In this document: positions 49,847 through 59,532 of the stretch, piece after piece
Layout: each line of letters begins with the position of its first letter
Numbering within the stretch: position 1 is the first letter of the stretch
Translations under genes and position numbers: made by a program
Assembly (NCBI GenBank): GCA_038246785.1
Contig: JBBRVP010000005.1
Location: forward strand, 81,059 to 145,058
Source of the DNA: JBBRVP01 sp038246785
GTDB lineage: Bacteria > Actinomycetota > Actinomycetes > Jiangellales > Jiangellaceae
Direction: 5' to 3'
Length of the DNA: 64,000 bases
The notes under the pieces: model-generated
Told to the model about the DNA's origin: nothing
What the model saw: only the letters and a program-made list of their open reading frames with translations
Database searches by the model: none

Positions 49847-51556
49847 TCACAAGAGCTCCACGCCAACGTAGAGCAGGGCGCTGAGGACGAGTACGCCGAT
49901 CCCCATGGGCACCGGGCGGCGGTAGAACGGCTGGCGGCCCTCTTCCAGCCTCTCGATCTCCAGGCCGCGAACCAGCCCCCGCAGCTCGTCGTCGGTCTTG
50001 GGCGACTCGCGCAAGGTGACGATCACCGCCGCGGCGGAGCCCGCCACGAACGCGAGGATCGACCCGTAGAACGACGACTGCAGGTCGCTGCTCCACGTCA
50101 GGATGTCGGCCAGGTAGAGGACGTAGTTGGCCACGGCGACGACCGTGCCGACGAGGATCGCCCAGAAGCCCGCGCTCTTGGACGCACGGCGCCAGAACAT
50201 GCCGAAGAGGAAGGCGATGAACAGCGGCACGTTGAAGAAGGAGAACAGCTGCTGCAGGTAGTTCATGATGTTCTCGAACCCGGAGGCGATGAACGCGGTG
50301 CCGATGCCGATGCTCACCCCGCCCACCGTTGCCCACCGGCCCACGCGCAGGTAGTAGCCGTCCTCACGGCCGGGGCGCAGGTAGTCCTGCCAGAGGTCGT
50401 AGGTGAACACCGCGTTGAACGAGGACACGTTGGCCGCCATGCCGGCCATGAACGCAGCCACCAGCCCGGTCACCGCCACGCCGACGACACCGCGCGGGAG
50501 GTACTGCTCCATGAGCGCCGGGATGGCCTGGTTGTAGGTGACGCCGCCCTTGTCGCCCAGGGTGGGCACGAGCAGGATCGCCGCCATGCCGGGCAGCACG
50601 ACGAGGAACGGGATGAACGCCTTGGGGTAGGACCCGACGATCGGGGTCATCCGGGCGGAGACCTCGTCCTTGGCGGCGAACGCCCGCTGCACCTCGGCGA
50701 AGTTGGTCGTCCAGTAGCCGAAGGACAGGCAGAAGCCGAGTCCGAAGACGATGCCGAACCAGTCGCCGAGCGGGTTGTTGCCGCCGAAGCTGGTGCCACC
50801 CCAGGCCGTCGTCAGCGTGCCCGCCTCGGTCTGGGACAGCTTGTCGAACAGCCCGCCGATCCCACCGACCTCCTTCATCGAGATGACGACCAGGGGGATG
50901 AGCCCGGCGAGGATGACGAAGAACTGCAGCACCTCGTTGTAGATCGCGCTGCGCAGGCCGCCGAGCAGGATGTAGGTGAGCACGAAGACGGCCGAGACGA
51001 CGATCGCGACGGGCAGCGCGATGCCGAGCAGGGCCTCGATGACGGTGGCCAGTGCGAAGAGGTTGACCCCGGCGATGAGCAGGCTCGCGACGACGAAGGT
51101 GATCGCGTTGAGCAGGTGCGCCTTCTTGTCGTAGCGCATGCGGAGGTACTCCGGCACCGACCGCACCTTCGAGCCGTAGTAGAAGGGCATCATCACGATG
51201 CCGAGGAACACCATTGCCGGGATGGCGCCGATCCAGTAGTAGTGGACGGTCGAGATGCCGTACTGCGCACCGTTGGCCGACTGGCCGAGGATCTCCAGTG
51301 CCCCGAGGTTGGCCGAGATGAAGGCGAGGCCGGTGACCCAGGCCGGCAGCGACCGCCCGGAGAGGAAGAAGTCGGTGGAGGAGGTCACCGCCCGCCTGAG
51401 GGCGAACCCGATGCCGATGACGAAAGCGAAGTAGACGAACAGCAGCACCGTGTCGGTGACGCCGAGGTCGAGCCGCAGGTCGGGGGCTCCGCCACCCTCC
51501 TGGGTGAGCAGACCGCTGACCAGGCCGGTCCCGAGGTGTGCCACGCCCACGTCCAT
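49847..51556 (-). CDS. Sodium:solute symporter family protein
   Basis: 569 aa and about 13 membrane helices. FALRRAVTSSTDFFLSGRSL, AWVTGLAFISANLGALEILG, FYYGSKVRSVPEYLRMRYDK and GMAANVSSFNAVFTYDLWQDY fit the SSS (SLC5-like) fold. The Ala/Ser of helix 1 and the SxxS of helix 8, which would bind Na+, are compatible. The substrate (sugar, proline or another) is not deducible. The ATG at 51556 has GAGGGAG 6 nt upstream. Confidence 0.85.
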   Translation of the reverse strand: MDVGVAHLGTGLVSGLLTQEGGGAPDLRLDLGVTDTVLLFVYFAFVIGIGFALRRAVTSSTDFFLSGRSLPAWVTGLAFISANLGALEILGQSANGAQYGISTVHYYWIGAIPAMVFLGIVMMPFYYGSKVRSVPEYLRMRYDKKAHLLNAITFVVASLLIAGVNLFALATVIEALLGIALPVAIVVSAVFVLTYILLGGLRSAIYNEVLQFFVILAGLIPLVVISMKEVGGIGGLFDKLSQTEAGTLTTAWGGTSFGGNNPLGDWFGIVFGLGFCLSFGYWTTNFAEVQRAFAAKDEVSARMTPIVGSYPKAFIPFLVVLPGMAAILLVPTLGDKGGVTYNQAIPALMEQYLPRGVVGVAVTGLVAAFMAGMAANVSSFNAVFTYDLWQDYLRPGREDGYYLRVGRWATVGGVSIGIGTAFIASGFENIMNYLQQLFSFFNVPLFIAFLFGMFWRRASKSAGFWAILVGTVVAVANYVLYLADILTWSSDLQSSFYGSILAFVAGSAAAVIVTLRESPKTDDELRGLVRGLEIERLEEGRQPFYRRPVPMGIGVLVLSALLYVGVELL

Positions 51557-51707
51557 GCCGCTCCCTCGCTGTGGTGCCTTGCTGCGATGGATGAGGTGCC
51601 GCGAACGGATGATGGCACTCATCGCCCGTCAAGGGAACAAACCGGGCCGGATTGGTTTCGAGGAGGTCGAGTTCTGCGCGGGCCGGGCGGCCCGCCCGGA
51701 CGCCCCG

Positions 51708-52745
<1,038 letters not shown>

Positions 52746-52802
52746 GTTGACTCTCCTCGGCGGGGTCGTTCGGCGGGACGGGCTGGTCGGGGGGAAGCGC
52801 GG

Positions 52803-53342
52803 TCAGCCGGCGCGGTCGGCGGAGTAGCGGTCGATCGAGCGCAGCGTACGGTCGGTGATCGAGCGCGATCCACGACCCACGGCGACCATGCCCGACTGGG
52901 CCAACTCGCGGATGCCGAACGGCTCAAGCACCCGCAGCAGGGCCTCGATCTTGTCGGCGCCGCCGGTGGCCTCGATCGTCACGGCTTCGGCTGCGACGTC
53001 GACGACCTTGGCCCGGAACAGCTGCACGGTCTCCAGCACGTGCGAGCGGGTCTCGAGGTCGGCGCGGACCTTCACGAGCAGCAGCTCGCGCTGCACCGAG
53101 GCCGCCGGCTCCAGCTCCACGATCTTGAGTACGTTGACCAGTTTGTTGAGCTGCTTGGTCACCTGCTCGAGCGGCAGCCCCTCCACGTTGACCACGATCG
53201 TCATGCGGGAGACGGCCGGGTGCTCGGTCGGCCCGACCGCGAGCGACTCGATGTTGAAGCTGCGCCGGGAGAACAGCCCGGCGACGCGGGCCAGCACGCC
53301 GGGGGTGTTCTCGACGAGGACGCTGAGCGTGTGCCTGGACAC
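52803..53342 (-). CDS. ilvN: Acetolactate synthase small (regulatory) subunit
   Basis: 179 aa. N-terminal ACT domain, MSRHTLSVLVENTPGVLARV, GLFSRRSFNIESLAVGPTEH, and the C-terminal domain VLEPFGIRELAQSGMVAVGRG. Binds valine and releases feedback control on IlvB. GTG start. 16 nt after ilvB. Confidence 0.95.
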   Translation of the reverse strand: MSRHTLSVLVENTPGVLARVAGLFSRRSFNIESLAVGPTEHPAVSRMTIVVNVEGLPLEQVTKQLNKLVNVLKIVELEPAASVQRELLLVKVRADLETRSHVLETVQLFRAKVVDVAAEAVTIEATGGADKIEALLRVLEPFGIRELAQSGMVAVGRGSRSITDRTLRSIDRYSADRAG

Positions 53343-53358
53343 GATGCCTCTCCCTCCG

Positions 53359-55110
53359 CTAATCCGTGCGGTCCCAGTCGGGGGCCAGCCCCCGGGCGAC
53401 CTGGATGTCGTCGTTGCTCACGCCGGCCGCCACCATCGGCCAGACCATCGCATCCGGCGAGACGACGAAGTCCACCACGACCGGCCGGTCGTCGACGCTC
53501 ATGGCCTTGTCGATGGTCGCGTCGACGTCCTCGGCGCGCTCGCAGCGCAGCCCCACGCAGCCGTAGGCCTCGGCGAGCTTGACGACATCGGGCACACGCA
53601 CCGCCGCACCCGTCTGCAGGTCGGTGTTGGAGTACCGGCCCTCGTAGAACAGGGTCTGCCACTGGCGCACCATGCCGAGGCTCGAATTGTTGACGACCGC
53701 CACCTTGATCGGGATGTCGTTGATCGTGCAGGTGGCGAGCTCCTGATTGGTCATCTGGAAGCAGCCGTCACCGTCGATGGCCCACACGGTGGCGTCCGGC
53801 CGCCCGACCTTGGCGCCCATCGCCGCCGGCACGGCGTACCCCATCGTCCCCAGGCCGCCGCTGTTGAGCCACGTGCCGGGGCGCTCGTACGCGATGAACT
53901 GCGCGGCCCACATCTGGTGCTGACCCACCCCGGCGACGTACAGCGCCTCCGGGCCGGCGATCGCGCCGATGCGCTCGATGGCGTACTGCGGGGCGAGCTG
54001 GCCGTCCTCCGGCTCTTGGTAGCCCAGCGGGAAGTGGCGACGCCAGGTGTCGAGCAGCTGCCACCAGCCGCCCAGGTCGGCCTGGTGGCCGGCCGCGTGC
54101 TCGGCCTCTACCGCCGGCACGAGCTCGGCGACGACTTCCCGGCAGTCGCCCACGATGGGTATGTCGGCGGTCTTGTTCTTGGAGATCTCCGCCGCGTCGA
54201 TGTCGGCGTGCACGACGGTGGCCAGCGGCGCGAAAGAGGAGAGCTTGCCGGTGACCCGGTCGTCGAAGCGCGCACCGAGCGCCACGATGAGATCGGACTT
54301 CTGCAGCGCGGTCACGGCCGCGACGGAGCCGTGCATCCCGGGCATCCCGAGGTGCTGCGGGTGGCTGTCGGGGAAGGCGCCTCGGGCGGTCAACGTGGTG
54401 ACGACCGGCGCGCCGGTCAACTCGGCGAGCCGCAGCAGTCCCGCCGAGGCGCGCGCCCGCAGCACGCCGCCGCCGACGTAGAGCACCGGACGGCTGGCCT
54501 CGGCCAGCAGCCGGGCCGCCTCCCGGATCTGCTTGCCGTGCGGGCGGGCCGCCGGACGGTATCCGGGCAACTCGACCGACGCCGGCCAGGCGAACTGCGT
54601 CATGGCCTGCAGGGCGTCCTTGGCGACGTCGACCAGCACGGGACCCGGCCGTCCGGTGGAGGCGATGTGGAACGCCTCGGCGACCACTTGCGGGATGTCG
54701 GCGGGGTCGGTGACCAGGTAGTTGTGCTTGGTGATCGGCATGGTGATGCCGCGGATGTCCGCCTCCTGGAAGGCGTCGGTGCCGATGGACGCACCGGGCA
54801 CCTGACCGGTGATCGCCACGATCGGCACGGAGTCCATGTAGGCGTCGGCGATGGGGGTGACGAGGTTGGTGGCGCCGGGGCCGCTGGTGGCCATGCAGAC
54901 CCCAGTCCGGCCGGTGGCGAGCGCGTAGCCCTCGGCGGCATGACCGGCGCCCTGCTCGTGGCGGACCAGGACGTGACGCACAGTCGTGCTGTCCAGCAGC
55001 GGGTCGTACGCCGGGAGGATCGCGCCCCCCGGGATGCCGAACACCGTGTCGACGCCGGCGGCTTCGAGCGAGCGGATGAGGCTCTGCGACCCAGTCATGG
55101 TCTGCGACAT
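53359..55110 (-). CDS. ilvB: Acetolactate synthase large (catalytic) subunit
   Basis: 583-aa TPP- and FAD-dependent first common enzyme of Val/Leu/Ile synthesis. DTVFGIPGGAILPAYDPLL, VRHEQGAGHAAEGYALATG (catalytic Glu), GPGATNLVTPIADAYMDSVP, GGLGTMGYAVPAAMGAKVG and the TPP site DGDGCFQMTNQELATC...NNSSLG. It heads ilvB-ilvN-ilvC and is controlled by a leader attenuator. Confidence 0.96.
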   Translation of the reverse strand: MSQTMTGSQSLIRSLEAAGVDTVFGIPGGAILPAYDPLLDSTTVRHVLVRHEQGAGHAAEGYALATGRTGVCMATSGPGATNLVTPIADAYMDSVPIVAITGQVPGASIGTDAFQEADIRGITMPITKHNYLVTDPADIPQVVAEAFHIASTGRPGPVLVDVAKDALQAMTQFAWPASVELPGYRPAARPHGKQIREAARLLAEASRPVLYVGGGVLRARASAGLLRLAELTGAPVVTTLTARGAFPDSHPQHLGMPGMHGSVAAVTALQKSDLIVALGARFDDRVTGKLSSFAPLATVVHADIDAAEISKNKTADIPIVGDCREVVAELVPAVEAEHAAGHQADLGGWWQLLDTWRRHFPLGYQEPEDGQLAPQYAIERIGAIAGPEALYVAGVGQHQMWAAQFIAYERPGTWLNSGGLGTMGYAVPAAMGAKVGRPDATVWAIDGDGCFQMTNQELATCTINDIPIKVAVVNNSSLGMVRQWQTLFYEGRYSNTDLQTGAAVRVPDVVKLAEAYGCVGLRCERAEDVDATIDKAMSVDDRPVVVDFVVSPDAMVWPMVAAGVSNDDIQVARGLAPDWDRTD

Positions 55111-55144
55111 CGGAGGTCCTTCCGCACGTGCGGTGGGCGGGCAA

Positions 55145-55206
55145 CAAAAAGCCCCTCCGGCCGGAGGCCTGGAAGGGCAGCGCGCTGACCGGTGGGTCGG
55201 CGCGCT
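55145..55206 (-). terminator. Attenuator in the ilvB leader
   Basis: The transcript has a 7-bp stem AGCGCGC...GCGCGCT (55179-55206) directly after the leader-peptide stop. A C/G hairpin (CCTCCGGCCGGAGG) then ends in TTTTT (55145-55170), 35 nt before ilvB. The second structure is an intrinsic terminator. The first could pair with leader sequence in the antiterminated state. Confidence 0.75.
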
Positions 55207-55234
55207 AGGCGACTACGAGTAGACGGTGCTGCAC
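55205..55234 (-). CDS. ilvB leader peptide (M)QHRLLVVA
   Basis: Ten codons: GTG-CAG-CAC-CGT-CTA-CTC-GTA-GTC-GCC-TAG. Leu-Leu-Val-Val lie in a row, where ribosomes stall when those amino acids are scarce. Actinobacterial ilvB genes are known to have such leaders. No Shine-Dalgarno is seen. The promoter -10 lies just upstream, so it would be leaderless. Confidence 0.75.
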   Translation of the reverse strand: MQHRLLVVA

Positions 55235-55240
55235 AGAGGA

Positions 55241-55270
55241 AGCATCGATCCCGGATAGGTCGGGTGTCAA
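55241..55270 (-). promoter_or_regulatory. ilvB promoter
   Basis: TTGACA (55270-55265 on the minus strand), 18-nt spacer, then GATGCT (55246-55241). With a typical 6-7 nt gap, transcription starts at the G of the leader-peptide GTG (55234). Confidence 0.65.
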
Positions 55271-55335
55271 CGCCGTGAGACGCGTGTCTCACCTAGCGAG
55301 CGGCGCCCCCACCGGAGGTCGGTGGGTGGGCGCCA

Positions 55336-57033
55336 TCAGCCGCAGACGGCGCCCTGGGCGGCCGATCCGACCAGCTTGACGTACTTCGCCAACACACCGC
55401 TGGTGTAGGCGTGCGGAAGCGGCTGGAAGCCGTCGCGCCGCCGGAGGAGCGCGTCGTCGTCGACGAGCAGGTCCAGACGCTTGGCCGCGACGTCCAGGCG
55501 TACGCCGTCGCCGTCGCGCACGAAGGCGATCGGCCCGCCGTCGGCCGCCTCCGGGGCGACGTGGCCCACGCACAGCCCGGTGGTGCCGCCGGAGAACCGT
55601 CCGTCGGTGAGCAGCAGCACATCCCTACCCAGGCCGGCACCCTTGATCGCCCCGGTGATCGCGAGCATCTCGCGCATGCCCGGGCCCCCCTTGGGCCCCT
55701 CATAGCGGATCACGACGACGTCGCCGGCGGCGATCGTGCCGTCCTCGAGGGCGTCCATGGCGGCACGCTCGCGGTCGAAGACCCGCGCGGTGCCCTCGAA
55801 CACGTCGGCGTCGAACCCAGCCGTCTTGACCACGGCCCCGTCGGGGGCCAGCGATCCGCGCAGGATCGTGATGCCACCCGTACGGTGGATCGGCTCGTCC
55901 ATCGCCCGCACGACCTTGCCGTCGACGTCAGGCGGGGCGACGTCGGCGAGGTTGTCGGCCACCGTGCGGCCGGTGACGGTGAGCGCGTCGCCGTGCAGCA
56001 GCCCGGCATCGAGCAGAGCCCGCATCACCACCGGCACGCCGCCGACCCGGTCGACGTCGGTCATGACGTAGCTGCCGAACGGTTTGACGTCGGCCAGGTG
56101 CGGCACCCGCGTGCCGATCCGGTCGAAGTCGTCGAGCCCGAGGTCGACCCGCGCCTCGGCCGCGATCGCGAGCAGGTGCAGTACCGCGTTGGTCGACCCG
56201 CCGAAGGCCATGACGACGGCGATGGCGTTCTCGAAGGCCTCCCTGGTCAGGACGTCGCGGGCGGTGATGCCACGCCGCAGCATGCCCACGACCGCCTCGC
56301 CCGAGCGGCGGGCGAAGCCGTCGCGCCGGCGGTCCGTCGCCGGCGGGGCGGCCGAACCGGGCAGGGACATGCCGAGCGCCTCGGCGGCGCAGGCCATCGT
56401 GTTGGCGGTGTACATGCCGCCGCAGGCTCCCTCCCCCGGGCAGATCGCGCGCTCGATGGCGTCGACGTCGGCGCGGCTCATCAGCCCGCGCGCGCAGGCG
56501 CCGACGGCCTCGAACGCGTCGATGATCGTGACCTGCCGCTCCAAGCCGTCGGACAGCTTCGCGATGCCGGGGAGGATCGAGCCGGCGTAGAGGAAGACCG
56601 CCGCGAGGTCCAGCCGTGCCGCCGCCATGAGCATGCCGGGCAGCGACTTGTCGCACCCGGCGAGCAGCACCGCCCCGTCGAACCGCTCGGCCATCATCAC
56701 GGTCTCCACCGAGTCGGCGATGACTTCGCGGGAGACCAGCGAGAAGTGCATCCCCTCGTGACCCATGGCGATGCCGTCGGAGACCGAGATCGTGCCGAAC
56801 TCCAGCGGGTAGCCGCCAGCTGCGTGCACCCCGTCCTTGGACGCCTTCGCCAGCCGGTCCAGCGAGAGGTTGCACGGGGTGATCTCGTTCCACGACGAGG
56901 CCACGCCGATCTGTGGCTTGGCGAAGTCCGCGTCCCCCAGGCCGACCGCGCGCAGCATCCCGCGCGCGCCGGCCCGCTCGAGGCCGTCGGTGACGTCGCG
57001 CGAGCGGGGCTTGAGGTCGGGTCCGTCGCTCAT
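55336..57033 (-). CDS. ilvD: Dihydroxy-acid dehydratase
   Basis: 565-aa Fe-S enzyme of Val/Leu/Ile synthesis. IGVASSWNEITPCN, ISVSDGIAMGHEGM, LLAGCDKSLPGMLMAA and EGACGGMYTANTMACAAEAL (cluster Cys), NLADVAPPDVDGKVVRAM and LLTDGRFSGGTTGLCVGH. Start ATG 57033. It lies upstream of the ilvB leader on the same strand but beyond its promoter, so it is a separate transcript. Confidence 0.96.
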   Translation of the reverse strand: MSDGPDLKPRSRDVTDGLERAGARGMLRAVGLGDADFAKPQIGVASSWNEITPCNLSLDRLAKASKDGVHAAGGYPLEFGTISVSDGIAMGHEGMHFSLVSREVIADSVETVMMAERFDGAVLLAGCDKSLPGMLMAAARLDLAAVFLYAGSILPGIAKLSDGLERQVTIIDAFEAVGACARGLMSRADVDAIERAICPGEGACGGMYTANTMACAAEALGMSLPGSAAPPATDRRRDGFARRSGEAVVGMLRRGITARDVLTREAFENAIAVVMAFGGSTNAVLHLLAIAAEARVDLGLDDFDRIGTRVPHLADVKPFGSYVMTDVDRVGGVPVVMRALLDAGLLHGDALTVTGRTVADNLADVAPPDVDGKVVRAMDEPIHRTGGITILRGSLAPDGAVVKTAGFDADVFEGTARVFDRERAAMDALEDGTIAAGDVVVIRYEGPKGGPGMREMLAITGAIKGAGLGRDVLLLTDGRFSGGTTGLCVGHVAPEAADGGPIAFVRDGDGVRLDVAAKRLDLLVDDDALLRRRDGFQPLPHAYTSGVLAKYVKLVGSAAQGAVCG

Positions 57034-57094
57034 GCGAGTCAGCGTATGGCTGGCCGGTCCCCGATCGTCCCGGGCGGCGCCCTGGAGCGAGTTC

Positions 57095-58018
57095 CTAGGG
57101 CGAGCCCCTGGTCGTGCCTGGCGGGCCGGCGACGACGTTGCGCAGCGGCCGGCCTTCGCTCCAGCGGGTGAGCTGGTCGCGGACCAGGGCGATGGCACGC
57201 GGCCGGAACGCGGTCGTGTTGCCGCCGACGTGCGGGGACAGCAGCAGCCCTGGTGCCGACCAGAGCGGGTGCCCGGGCGGCGGTGGCTCGGGGTCGGTGA
57301 CGTCGAGCGCCGCGCGCAGCCGTCCGCTCGCCAGCTCGGCGAGCAGGGCGCCAGTGTCGACGACCGGTCCGCGCGCGACGTTGACGACGAGGGCACCGTC
57401 GGGCAGCGCGGCCAGGAACGCCGCGTCGACCAGTCCGCGTGTCGCGTCGGTCAGCGGCAGCGTGAGCACGACGACCTCGGCCGTCGGCAGCAGGCCGGCC
57501 AGCTCGTCGATGCCGCGGACGCCCGCGCGAGCCCGGGAGGCGACCAGGACCACGTCGCACTCGAAGGGCGCCAGGCGCCGGGCCACCGCGCCCCCGATCG
57601 AGCCGGCGCCGATCACGAGGACCCGTTTGTCGGCGAGCGAGCCGAGCTGCTCGTGCACCCATTCCTGCCGGTCCTGCGCCCGCACGAAGCCCGGCAGCCC
57701 GCGCAGTGCCGCCAGTGCCAGCGTGACGGCAAGCTCGGCCGTGGAGGCGTCGTGCACGCCCCGCGCGTTGCACAGGGTCACCCCGTCGGGCACGGCAGCC
57801 GCGACGTGCTCGACGCCCGCGGTGAGGGTCTGCACGACCCGCAGCCGGCTCATCCGCGCGAGCGGGGCGAGCGTCGCGGTGTCGAACGTGTACGGGAGCA
57901 CGAACAGCTCCACCTGCGCCGGGTCATCCGGCAGTGGGCCGCCGTCCCACTCCAGCACGGTGAGCCCGTCCGGGGGTGGCGCGAGGTCGGCCGTCGGGAA
58001 GGGGGTCCACACCGTCAC
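57095..58018 (-). CDS. D-2-hydroxyacid dehydrogenase family protein
   Basis: 307 aa. N-terminal substrate domain (TFDTATLAPLARMSRLRVVQT), HDASTAELAVTLALAALRGL, the Rossmann motif VLVIGAGSIGGAVARRL, NVARGPVVDTGAL (catalytic Arg) and LSPHVGGNTTAF with the catalytic His. The third catalytic residue (Glu in a PEPxP loop) is represented by DPEPPPPGHPLW. A hydroxypyruvate or glyoxylate reductase role is possible. The GTG at 58018 lies 7 nt after a TAGGGT hexamer (58031-58026), so the message is likely leaderless. Confidence 0.85.
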   Translation of the reverse strand: MTVWTPFPTADLAPPPDGLTVLEWDGGPLPDDPAQVELFVLPYTFDTATLAPLARMSRLRVVQTLTAGVEHVAAAVPDGVTLCNARGVHDASTAELAVTLALAALRGLPGFVRAQDRQEWVHEQLGSLADKRVLVIGAGSIGGAVARRLAPFECDVVLVASRARAGVRGIDELAGLLPTAEVVVLTLPLTDATRGLVDAAFLAALPDGALVVNVARGPVVDTGALLAELASGRLRAALDVTDPEPPPPGHPLWSAPGLLLSPHVGGNTTAFRPRAIALVRDQLTRWSEGRPLRNVVAGPPGTTRGSP

Positions 58019-58060
58019 CCGCCCGACCCTAGGCCCGGCGCGGCTGCTGCAGCCCCGCCG

Positions 58061-58139
58061 GGAGGCCCCCAACCTTGCCGCGGGGCCCCAACCTCCCCGC
58101 GAGGCCCCGACCCCGTCGCGAGGCCCCACCCCGACCCAC
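58061..58139. repeat. Imperfect 19-bp tandem repeat in the divergent promoter gap
   Basis: Four degenerate units of the type GAGGCCCCAACC-CCGC starting at 58061, 58082, 58101 and 58120. It lies between the dehydrogenase and the PQQ-type gene (58019-58274). No reading frame is shared, so it is noncoding. It may affect the divergent promoters. Confidence 0.6.
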
Positions 58140-58274
58140 GTTCGTCATGGGGGAGGCTCCTGAGACGGCTACCAGCGCCTCGGTGGCGTTCCCGTCTTGC
58201 GAATGTGAGTGGTGGCGGGCCGGGTGGACGGGCCTGCGACGAGGCGGCCGGGCGGGGCTTGCGACCATGGAGGG

Positions 58275-59455
58275 GTGACCGGACCGTCCCGGGTCTTGAC
58301 TTGCGCCCTCGCCGCCGCACTGCTGGCGGGTGCAGCTCGGGCGGTGACGATGCGGCCGGGAGCGCCGCGACCGGCCCGCCCGCAGCGGCGACAGCCACGG
58401 CGCCGGCCGCGCCCTCCCGGTCGCCGTCGCGGGCGGGCGGGACGGCGAACCCGTCACGGACGGCCGCGTCCGGGCCGGTCAGGCCGGCGACGTGGACGAC
58501 GCTGGCGACGGGCTTCGACGTGCCATGGGGGCTGGCCTTCCTGCCCGGCGGCGACGCGCTCGTCTCCGGGCGCGAGACCGCGCTGGTCAAGCGGGTGACC
58601 CCGAACGGGGAGGTGACGACCGTCGGCCGCGTCCCCGGCGTGGCCCCAGCGGGCGAGGGCGGCCTGCTCGGACTGGCGGTGTCGTCGCGCTACGCGAAGG
58701 ACCGGCTGCTCTACGCGTACCTCACCGCCGAGGACGACAACCGGGTGGTCCGGATGCGGGTGGGCGACGGGCTGTCGGCGCCGGAGGTGTTGCTGTCCGG
58801 CATCTCGAAGGCCTCCAACCACGACGGCGGGCGGCTGGCCTTCGGTCCCGACGGCATGCTGTACGTGAGCACCGGCGATGCGGGTGAGGGCGATGCCGCG
58901 CAGGACCGCGCGTCGCTGTCCGGGAAGATTCTGCGGATCAGGCCCGACGGGCACGTCCCGGCGGACAACCCGTTCCCCGGGTCGCCGGTCTGGTCCTACG
59001 GGCACCGCAACGTCCAGGGACTGGCGTTCGACGCCGACGGCCGGCTGTGGGCCGGCGAGTTCGGCCAGCAGACCTACGACGAGCTCAACCTGATCCGGCG
59101 CGGCGGCAACTACGGGTGGCCGGTCGTCGAGGGTCCGGGCGGCGGTGACCGCTACTTCGACCCGGTGGCCACCTGGCGCCCGACGAGCACCGCCTCACCC
59201 AGCGGCGTCGCGTGGGTCCGCGACACGGTCTTTCTGGCGGCGCTTGCCGGGGAGGCGCTGCTCGCCGTACCGGTGCCGGCCGGCGCGGCGGGCAAGCCGC
59301 AGGCGTACGAGCAGGGTCGGTACGGACGGCTGCGCACCGTCGCCGTCGCTCCCGACGGCAGCCTGTGGGTGACCACGAGCAACACCGACGGGCGGGGCGA
59401 CCCCCGCTCCGGCGACGACCGGATCCTGCGGGTCACCCTGCGTCCCGCCGGCTGA
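58275..59455 (+). CDS. PQQ-dependent sugar/sorbosone dehydrogenase-like lipoprotein with frameshifted signal peptide
   Basis: The mature part is a six-bladed propeller dehydrogenase: TLATGFDVPWGLAFLPGGDA, GLLGLAVSSRYAKDRLLYAY, SNHDGGRLAFGPDGMLYVS, GHRNVQGLAFDADGRLW and GEFGQQTYDELNLI. These are the glucose/sorbosone dehydrogenase family blocks. From the GTG at 58275 the frame encodes a good lipoprotein signal VLTCALAAALLAG. The lipid-attachment Cys and the rest (CSSGGDDAAG) are read one frame over, from 58331. One extra base in the GGG run at 58328-58330 would join them. This is either a real mutation or a sequence error. Confidence 0.8.
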
Positions 59456-59465
59456 GGCCCCCCTC

Positions 59466-59480
59466 TTAACCGGCTAATCG
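59466..59480 (+). repeat. Left terminal inverted repeat of the integrative element
   Basis: TTAACCGGCTAATCG, exact reverse complement of 63827-63841. The inner 12 bp (TTAACCGGCTAA) are nearly palindromic on their own, as recombinase binding/core sites often are. Confidence 0.85.
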
Positions 59481-59532
59481 CGATGCCCTTCCAGGGTCGA
59501 CACGCCGTGGATCGCCGGTTGCCGGGTCCGGC

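Noticed and set aside
56837..58274. Upstream extension of the PQQ-type gene frame
   Set aside because: The open frame runs antisense through ilvD and the dehydrogenase; no signal peptide or conservation until about 58330.
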